Shown one piece after another: positions 40,019 to 44,608 of a DNA stretch of 44,608 nt. How positions within the stretch are numbered: the first letter of the stretch is position 1; every line of letters begins with the position of its first letter. The notes below the pieces were generated by a model that saw only the letters and a list, made by a program, of their open reading frames with translations, made no database searches and was not told the origin of the DNA. Both the position numbers and the translations under genes were made by a program. The stretch lies in assembly GCA_902562645.1 (NCBI GenBank), contig CACETY010000010.1, positions 1 through 44,608 of the forward strand, written 5' to 3'. The DNA is from an uncultured Pelagibacteraceae bacterium (GTDB lineage: Bacteria; Pseudomonadota; Alphaproteobacteria; Pelagibacterales; Pelagibacteraceae).

Positions 40019-41349
40019 TGGATCCATTAATAATAGCAATAATCGTTGCAGTTTTCACTTTAGTAGTTTTATTTTCTGGCATACCAATTGCGTTTGGTTT
40101 GAGCTTTGTCTCAATAACATTGTTAGTCGCATTTGAAGGATTTCAAATGTTAGACGTTTTTGCAGAAACATTTTACGCAGGGCTAAACTCTTTTGTTTTG
40201 CTTTCAATCCCAATGTTTATTTTAATGGGAATGGCAGTCGCCAATTCACCAGCAGGAAAAGATCTATATACAGGATTAGATAGATGGCTTTGGAGAGTAC
40301 CAGGCGGATTAGTAATTTCTAATATTGGCGCTTGCTCAATATTTGCCGCCTTAAGTGGATCAAGTCCTGCAACATGTGCAGCAATTGGAACTATGGGAAT
40401 ACCCGAGATGAGAAAAAGAGGGTATTCTGATCAAATAGCAACAGGAACAATAGCAGCTGGTGGTACGCTAGGAGTTTTAATTCCTCCAAGTATTGTTTTG
40501 ATTGTTTATGGAATTGCTACAGGAACATCAATTGGAAGACTATTCTTAAGTGGCTTGATACCTGGATTTATGTTAGCAGGTATGTTTGCCATATGGGCTC
40601 TCATACATAGTTATTTTATTGATAAAGATTCAGCAAAAGCCTTAAAGAACAGAACACCTCCAACTTTTAAAGAAAAAATTGAGGTGTTGCCAAGAATTTT
40701 ACCTTTCTTAGCAATTATAGCTGGTGTTCTTTATGTTTTGTATGGTGGTGTTGCAACACCATCAGAGGCTTCAGGTGTTGGAGCCTTTTTAGTTTTCGTA
40801 TTAATCGCAGTAGTTTACAAAATTTATCAACCAAAAAAAATCTGGAACATTGTTAAAGTATCTATGAAAGAAAGTGTGATGATAATGTTTATCATCGCTG
40901 CATCTTATCTATTCGCATTCACTCTATCGCAACTTTATGTAACTCAATCATTAGCACAGAGTATGGTAGAATTAAGTTCAAATAAATGGGTTGTATTTAT
41001 TTTAATTAATATTTTTCTTTTAATTGCAGGTTTCTTTTTACCACCAGTAGCAGTTATTGTTATGACTTCAGCGATATTACTGCCAGTTATAACTACTCTT
41101 GGATTTGACCCTTATTGGTTTGCAATTGTATTTACGATAAATATGGAAATTGGTCTTATTACCCCACCTGTTGGATTAAACCTCTATATAATCAAAGGCA
41201 TTACTCCAGACGTTAGTCTGTCAGAAATATTAAAAGGATCTATACCTTTTATGATTATTATGGCCTTAGCTATATTAATTTTGTGTATTTTTCCTGAAAT
41301 TGTTACTTGGCTTCCTGATAAAATAATGGGCAAAAGTTTAGGTTTTTAA
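40018..41349 (+). CDS. TRAP transporter large membrane subunit (DctM type)
   Basis: A 443-residue permease of normal DctM length. Motifs are SGIPIAFGLSFVSITLL, LFSIPMFILMG-like LLSIPMFILMGMAVANS, WRVPGGLVISNIGACSIFAALSGSSPATCAAIGTMGIPEM, GGTLGVLIPPSIVLIVYGIATGTSIGRLF and the late NMEIGLITPPVGLNLYIIKG. It forms the sodium-driven transport unit with DctQ and takes ligand from the binding protein encoded first in the operon. Malonyl-CoA decarboxylase starts 15 bp after it on the same strand, which points to malonate as cargo. Confidence 0.93.
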   Translation: MDPLIIAIIVAVFTLVVLFSGIPIAFGLSFVSITLLVAFEGFQMLDVFAETFYAGLNSFVLLSIPMFILMGMAVANSPAGKDLYTGLDRWLWRVPGGLVISNIGACSIFAALSGSSPATCAAIGTMGIPEMRKRGYSDQIATGTIAAGGTLGVLIPPSIVLIVYGIATGTSIGRLFLSGLIPGFMLAGMFAIWALIHSYFIDKDSAKALKNRTPPTFKEKIEVLPRILPFLAIIAGVLYVLYGGVATPSEASGVGAFLVFVLIAVVYKIYQPKKIWNIVKVSMKESVMIMFIIAASYLFAFTLSQLYVTQSLAQSMVELSSNKWVVFILINIFLLIAGFFLPPVAVIVMTSAILLPVITTLGFDPYWFAIVFTINMEIGLITPPVGLNLYIIKGITPDVSLSEILKGSIPFMIIMALAILILCIFPEIVTWLPDKIMGKSLGF

Positions 41350-41364
41350 TATATAAAAAATACA

Positions 41365-42672
41365 ATGTTAAATATAAAAAGAATTTTTGAGACTATTGCT
41401 GATGCTGGACAAAAGATTTTAGAAAAAAAATCCTTTAAAAGTATTACAAAAAAAAGAGATTTATTAGATCTTTGTGATGACCTATTGTCTACAAAAGGCG
41501 CAGCTTTTGGAATTACCCTAGCAAGAGATATATTATTTAGATATCAAAACTTATCTGAAGAAGAAAAAAATAAATTTTTAATTAACGTTAATGAAAAATA
41601 TAAACCAGATCCATCAAAAATTGATGAAGCTATTAAAAGATATAGTGACAAGCAAGATGACTATTCAATTCTAAATTTATCAAAAGTAACCTCTGGAATT
41701 AGAAAAGAACTATTTGTTAGACTAAACATGGCCCCTAACGGAACTTCAGAAATTGTATCTTTAAGAGAAGATCTATTAAAATTACTGAAGGATAAACCCG
41801 AGTTAAAAAGCCTAGACTATGATTTAATTGATATATTTAAAAATTGGTTCAACCCAGGATTTTTAAAACTAAAAAAAATAACTTGGGATACTAAAGCTGC
41901 AATTTTAGAAAAATTATTGAAATACGAAAAAGTTCATTCAATGAAAGATATGAACGAATTAAAAAGAAGACTCGGAAAAGATAGAAGGTTTTTTGCTTAT
42001 TTTCATCCTGCTTTAGAGGATGAGCCTATTATATTTGTTGAAATAGCTTTAACCAAAGGATTAAGTCAATCTATACAAGAGTTAACAAGACCTTCAGACG
42101 AAAAAATAAAAAACTATGATACAGCAACTTTCTATTCAATAAGCAACTGTCAAGATGGTTTATCAAGAGTAACTTTAGGAAATTTTTTAATTAAAAGAGT
42201 TGTTTATGAGCTTCAAGAAGAACTTCCAGATGTTAAATATTTTGGAACCTTATCACCAATGGTGGGATTTGCTGATTGGTTTAAAAAAATGGACAGTGCT
42301 CAAGCTGCTGGAATATTAGGAGAGGCAAACAAAAATAGTTTAGATTTTTTAAAGTCTTCTGATTTAAAAATTGGAGATAAAAGAATTGCTGATAATAAAG
42401 CCTTAATTTGTAAGCTAGCGGTAAATTATTTAGCAAAACAGAAAAATGATTTTGGTTTTCCAATAAATGATGTTTGTAGATTTCATTTAAAAAATGGAGC
42501 AGATATTGATGATATAGCAGTAAATGCAAATGTTTCAGAGGTGGGCTTTAAAAGATCTTTTGGTGTAATGGTTAATTATCGATACGAATTGGCAAAAATT
42601 GAAAAAAATCACCAAGAGTATGTAAACGAGAAGAAAGTTAATATATCCAACAAAGTTAAAAAACATGTCTAA
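41365..42672 (+). CDS. Malonyl-CoA decarboxylase
   Basis: A 435-residue cytoplasmic enzyme converting malonyl-CoA to acetyl-CoA and CO2. The N-terminal helical domain is about residues 1-180. The catalytic acetyltransferase-fold domain has RRFFAYFHPALEDEPIIFVEIALTKGLS (208-234), the serine-bearing FYSISNCQDGLSRVTLGNFLIKRV (256-279), and the catalytic histidine His374 in CRFHLKNGADIDDI. This is the MatA/human-MCD type, unrelated to multi-subunit malonate decarboxylases. It sits directly after a TRAP transporter and near a divergent CoA-transferase, giving a coherent import, CoA-activation and decarboxylation route for malonate. It overlaps dusA by 8 bp. Confidence 0.93.
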   Translation: MLNIKRIFETIADAGQKILEKKSFKSITKKRDLLDLCDDLLSTKGAAFGITLARDILFRYQNLSEEEKNKFLINVNEKYKPDPSKIDEAIKRYSDKQDDYSILNLSKVTSGIRKELFVRLNMAPNGTSEIVSLREDLLKLLKDKPELKSLDYDLIDIFKNWFNPGFLKLKKITWDTKAAILEKLLKYEKVHSMKDMNELKRRLGKDRRFFAYFHPALEDEPIIFVEIALTKGLSQSIQELTRPSDEKIKNYDTATFYSISNCQDGLSRVTLGNFLIKRVVYELQEELPDVKYFGTLSPMVGFADWFKKMDSAQAAGILGEANKNSLDFLKSSDLKIGDKRIADNKALICKLAVNYLAKQKNDFGFPINDVCRFHLKNGADIDDIAVNANVSEVGFKRSFGVMVNYRYELAKIEKNHQEYVNEKKVNISNKVKKHV

Positions 42673-43666
42673 GATTAATAGATTGGTATCAGTTGCTCCT
42701 ATGATGGATTGCACTGATAGGCACGAAAGATACTTTTTAAGATTGATAAGTAAACATGTACTTCTTTATACAGAAATGGTGGTTTCTGAAGCAATTGATA
42801 GAGGAGATAAAGATAAATTATTATCCTTTGATCTAAGAGAAAAACCAGTTGCTTTACAATTAGGTGGCTCTACTCCAAAATTATTAGCAAATGCCGCCAA
42901 AATTGGCGAAGATTATGGTTATGATGAAATTAATTTAAACTTAGGCTGTCCAAGTAAAAAAGTCCAAAAAAATAGATTTGGCGCATGTTTAATTAAGGAA
43001 CCAAATTTAGTGGCTGATTGTTTGTCAGAAATGATTAACGCAACAACTTTGCCAGTTACAGTTAAGACTAGAATTGGATATGACGATGTTGAGGATTACG
43101 AACATTTTTTTAATTTCATAAAAACTTTAAAGGAGACTGGGGTTAAAACTTTTATAATTCATGCAAGAAAAGCCATGCTAGGTAAATTTACGCCTAAGCA
43201 AAATCTTAATATACCTCCATTAAAATATGATTATGTGTATAAACTAAAGCAAGATTTCAAAGATCTTGAAATAATTATTAATGGTGGTGTCACTTCAGTT
43301 GAAGAAGTAAAAGATCATTTAGATAAAGTGGATGGAGCAATGATTGGAAGATCTGTTTATCATTCTCCTTATCTTTTAGCTGATATTGAGAAAGAGATTT
43401 TTAATAATAGCGATATTAAAGAGCGAGAAGAAATTGTTGAGGAGTTAATTGACTATGTTAAGGCTCAAGTACAAATGGGTACAAGAGTAAATCAAGTTAT
43501 GAGACATACACTAGGTTTATTCCATGGACAAACAGGGTCAAGCCACTGGAAAAGATATTTGAGTGAAAATATGTGCGTAAGAGATGCGGATGTAAAAAAA
43601 ATCGATCATATTATGGATAAAGTTAGACTTTCTCCTAAATTACATTCGGCAGGTCGAATTGATTAA
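42665..43666 (+). CDS. dusA: tRNA-dihydrouridine synthase A
   Basis: A 333-residue FMN enzyme that reduces uridine 20/20a in the tRNA D-loop. The FMN-barrel start VSVAPMMDCTDRHERYFLRL (8-27) and LNLGCPSKKVQKNRFGACLI (91-110, catalytic Cys108) are present. HARKAMLGKFTPKQNLNIPPLKYDYVY (the DusA-specific insert) and GRSVYHSPYLL are also family marks. It overlaps the malonyl-CoA decarboxylase end by 8 bp and the following TSUP gene by 8 bp. Housekeeping role, not clearly linked to the malonate genes. Confidence 0.95.
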   Translation: MSKINRLVSVAPMMDCTDRHERYFLRLISKHVLLYTEMVVSEAIDRGDKDKLLSFDLREKPVALQLGGSTPKLLANAAKIGEDYGYDEINLNLGCPSKKVQKNRFGACLIKEPNLVADCLSEMINATTLPVTVKTRIGYDDVEDYEHFFNFIKTLKETGVKTFIIHARKAMLGKFTPKQNLNIPPLKYDYVYKLKQDFKDLEIIINGGVTSVEEVKDHLDKVDGAMIGRSVYHSPYLLADIEKEIFNNSDIKEREEIVEELIDYVKAQVQMGTRVNQVMRHTLGLFHGQTGSSHWKRYLSENMCVRDADVKKIDHIMDKVRLSPKLHSAGRID

Positions 43667-44489
43667 TACTATTCTTTCTAACCAGTATTATCTTTTAATT
43701 TTATTAATGATAATAACTGCTTTTCCTGTAGGATTTTTTGCAGGTTACTTTGGGATAGGTGGAGGCCTAATTTCTGTGCCTGTGCTTTTTTTTATTTTTG
43801 AAACAGCAGATGTCGATGAATCTTATTTGATGCATCTTTCAGTAGGAACCGCTTTTTCTATTACAATTTTTACTGCTTTTGTATCAGTAGTGACTCATAG
43901 AAAACATAAAGCTGTAGATACAAATATTTTAAAAACTTATGGTCTATTTGTTATATTTGGAGTTTTGCTTGGTACATACATGGCAGCATTGTTAAATACA
44001 AAATCTTTAGTTTTATTTTTTGCTGTAGTTGTATATTTTTTTGGTGGATATTTATTATTAGTAAAACAGGAATTAAAAAAAAATAAAAGGTTTAAGTTTC
44101 TGCCTAGAGCAACGTTTGGTTTCATTTCTGGTTTTATATCTGCACCTATGGGTATTACAGGAGCTATGATGAATGTTCCAATTTTAAGATATTTTGGATA
44201 TCCTATTAGTAGAGCAATTGGAAGTTCTGCTGCAATAGGATTTATAATAGCATCTATTGGCTCAATTGGTTTTTTGACATCTGGTTTTTTACTAAATGCA
44301 AATCTTCCTTTAAGCTTAGGTTTTGTAAATATTCCTGCTTTTTTAATATTTATTCCAATAACATCTTTTATGGCTAGAGTTGGAGCAAATATGGTTCACA
44401 CCACAGATAAAAATAAAACTCAAAGAATGTTTGGGGTATTTTTATATGTAATAGGGACTCTCTTTTTGATTAGGTTCTTAGATCTTTAA
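43659..44489 (+). CDS. TSUP (TauE/SafE) family permease
   Basis: A 276-residue membrane protein of normal TSUP size. Repeat one is FFAGYFGIGGGLISVPVLFFIFETADV (about 26-52) and repeat two is GFISAPMGITGAMMNVPILRYFGYPISRAIGSSAAIGF. The start is uncertain: a TTG at 43659 gives the complete first helix but overlaps dusA by 8 bp, while the first ATG is 16 codons later and would cut into that helix. It is the third TSUP protein in this window, more like the common sulfite or unknown-anion members. It is convergent with, and abuts, a minus-strand gene. Substrate unknown. Confidence 0.85.
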   Translation: MINTILSNQYYLLILLMIITAFPVGFFAGYFGIGGGLISVPVLFFIFETADVDESYLMHLSVGTAFSITIFTAFVSVVTHRKHKAVDTNILKTYGLFVIFGVLLGTYMAALLNTKSLVLFFAVVVYFFGGYLLLVKQELKKNKRFKFLPRATFGFISGFISAPMGITGAMMNVPILRYFGYPISRAIGSSAAIGFIIASIGSIGFLTSGFLLNANLPLSLGFVNIPAFLIFIPITSFMARVGANMVHTTDKNKTQRMFGVFLYVIGTLFLIRFLDL

Positions 44490-44608
44490 TTAAATCTTTT
44501 GATCGTATTCACCTATTTTACCAGTTTTTTGAAGCAAATCGTCAATAAAATCGAAGATTTTTTTTTTTCTTTCATCAGATGTTGGACTTTCGGTAACGAC
44601 TACTAGCG
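44490..44608 (-). CDS. C-terminal end of an unidentified minus-strand gene (partial)
   Basis: An open minus-strand frame enters from the window edge and ends in TAA at 44492-44490, giving 38 residues. These include VVVTESPTSDERKKKIFDFI and LLQKTGKIGEYDQKI. The sequence is charged and helical and does not identify the family. The stop lies at the base after the TSUP stop, the same close convergent packing as elsewhere in the window. The rest of the gene is beyond the window. Confidence 0.55.
   Translation of the reverse strand, partial: LVVVTESPTSDERKKKIFDFIDDLLQKTGKIGEYDQKI

Noticed and set aside
1-44608. Mobile elements, prophage, CRISPR array, rRNA, toxin-antitoxin pair
   Set aside because: No transposase, integrase, phage structural gene, regularly spaced repeats or rRNA-like sequence was seen, and codon use looks uniform across the window.

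Overview
The window looks like a piece of a SAR11 (Candidatus Pelagibacter-type) alphaproteobacterial genome. Supporting signs are very low G+C, tightly packed genes (many ATGA, TAATG or 4-bp stop-stop overlaps, no gap over 250 bp), a dissimilatory-type AprA, a fused AdoMet decarboxylase/aminopropyltransferase as described from Ca. Pelagibacter, several SBP-dependent transporters, and no insertion sequences, prophage or CRISPR. This assignment is inference from gene content.

Region 1 (1-8.5 kb) is a sulfonate/sulfite module: the 3' part of aprA, a small unknown protein, a TSUP exporter, sulfolactate sulfo-lyase suyAB, sulfoacetaldehyde acetyltransferase xsc, and a membrane di-iron (fatty acid desaturase fold) protein. 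SuyAB and Xsc release sulfite, and AprA and the TSUP exporter are plausible sulfite sinks. Region 2 (8.5-12.8 kb) has a minus-strand TRAP transporter, small envelope proteins and a GST.

Region 3 (12.8-18.7 kb) starts with tRNA-Met and holds a methylthioadenosine (MTA) salvage cluster: apt (divergent), mtnP, a PhyH-type oxygenase, mtnA, a small membrane protein, a class II aldolase and the SpeD-SpeE fusion that makes MTA. Together they suggest polyamine synthesis with recycling of adenine and of the ribose carbons through an aldolase ('DHAP-type') shunt.

Region 4 (18.7-29.3 kb) is transport-rich. It has an amino-acid ABC transporter without its ATPase plus a carbon-nitrogen hydrolase, a DUF6165/glycosyltransferase-9 pair, a second TSUP protein, an AbrB-family transporter, and a tripartite tricarboxylate transporter (tctCBA) translationally coupled to a Tat-exported flavin amine oxidase. 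Region 5 (29.3-37.2 kb) is mixed: a GT4 glycosyltransferase, a redoxin, gamma- and beta-type carbonic anhydrase-like proteins, a secreted zinc-peptidase-like protein, a PNPOx-like flavoprotein, a beta-hydroxyacid dehydrogenase, an MFS transporter and rpoZ.

Region 6 (37.2-44.6 kb) looks like a malonate module: a class III CoA-transferase divergent from a TRAP transporter that is followed by malonyl-CoA decarboxylase. Then come dusA, a third TSUP protein and the end of a minus-strand gene.

A pattern runs across regions 4 and 6. In three unrelated transporters (ABC, TTT, TRAP) a strong hairpin lies exactly between the binding-protein gene and the first membrane-subunit gene, abutting or containing the permease start codon. 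All four binding-protein genes also carry clear Shine-Dalgarno sequences, and two have TTGAC[A/T]-N17-TTTAAT promoters.
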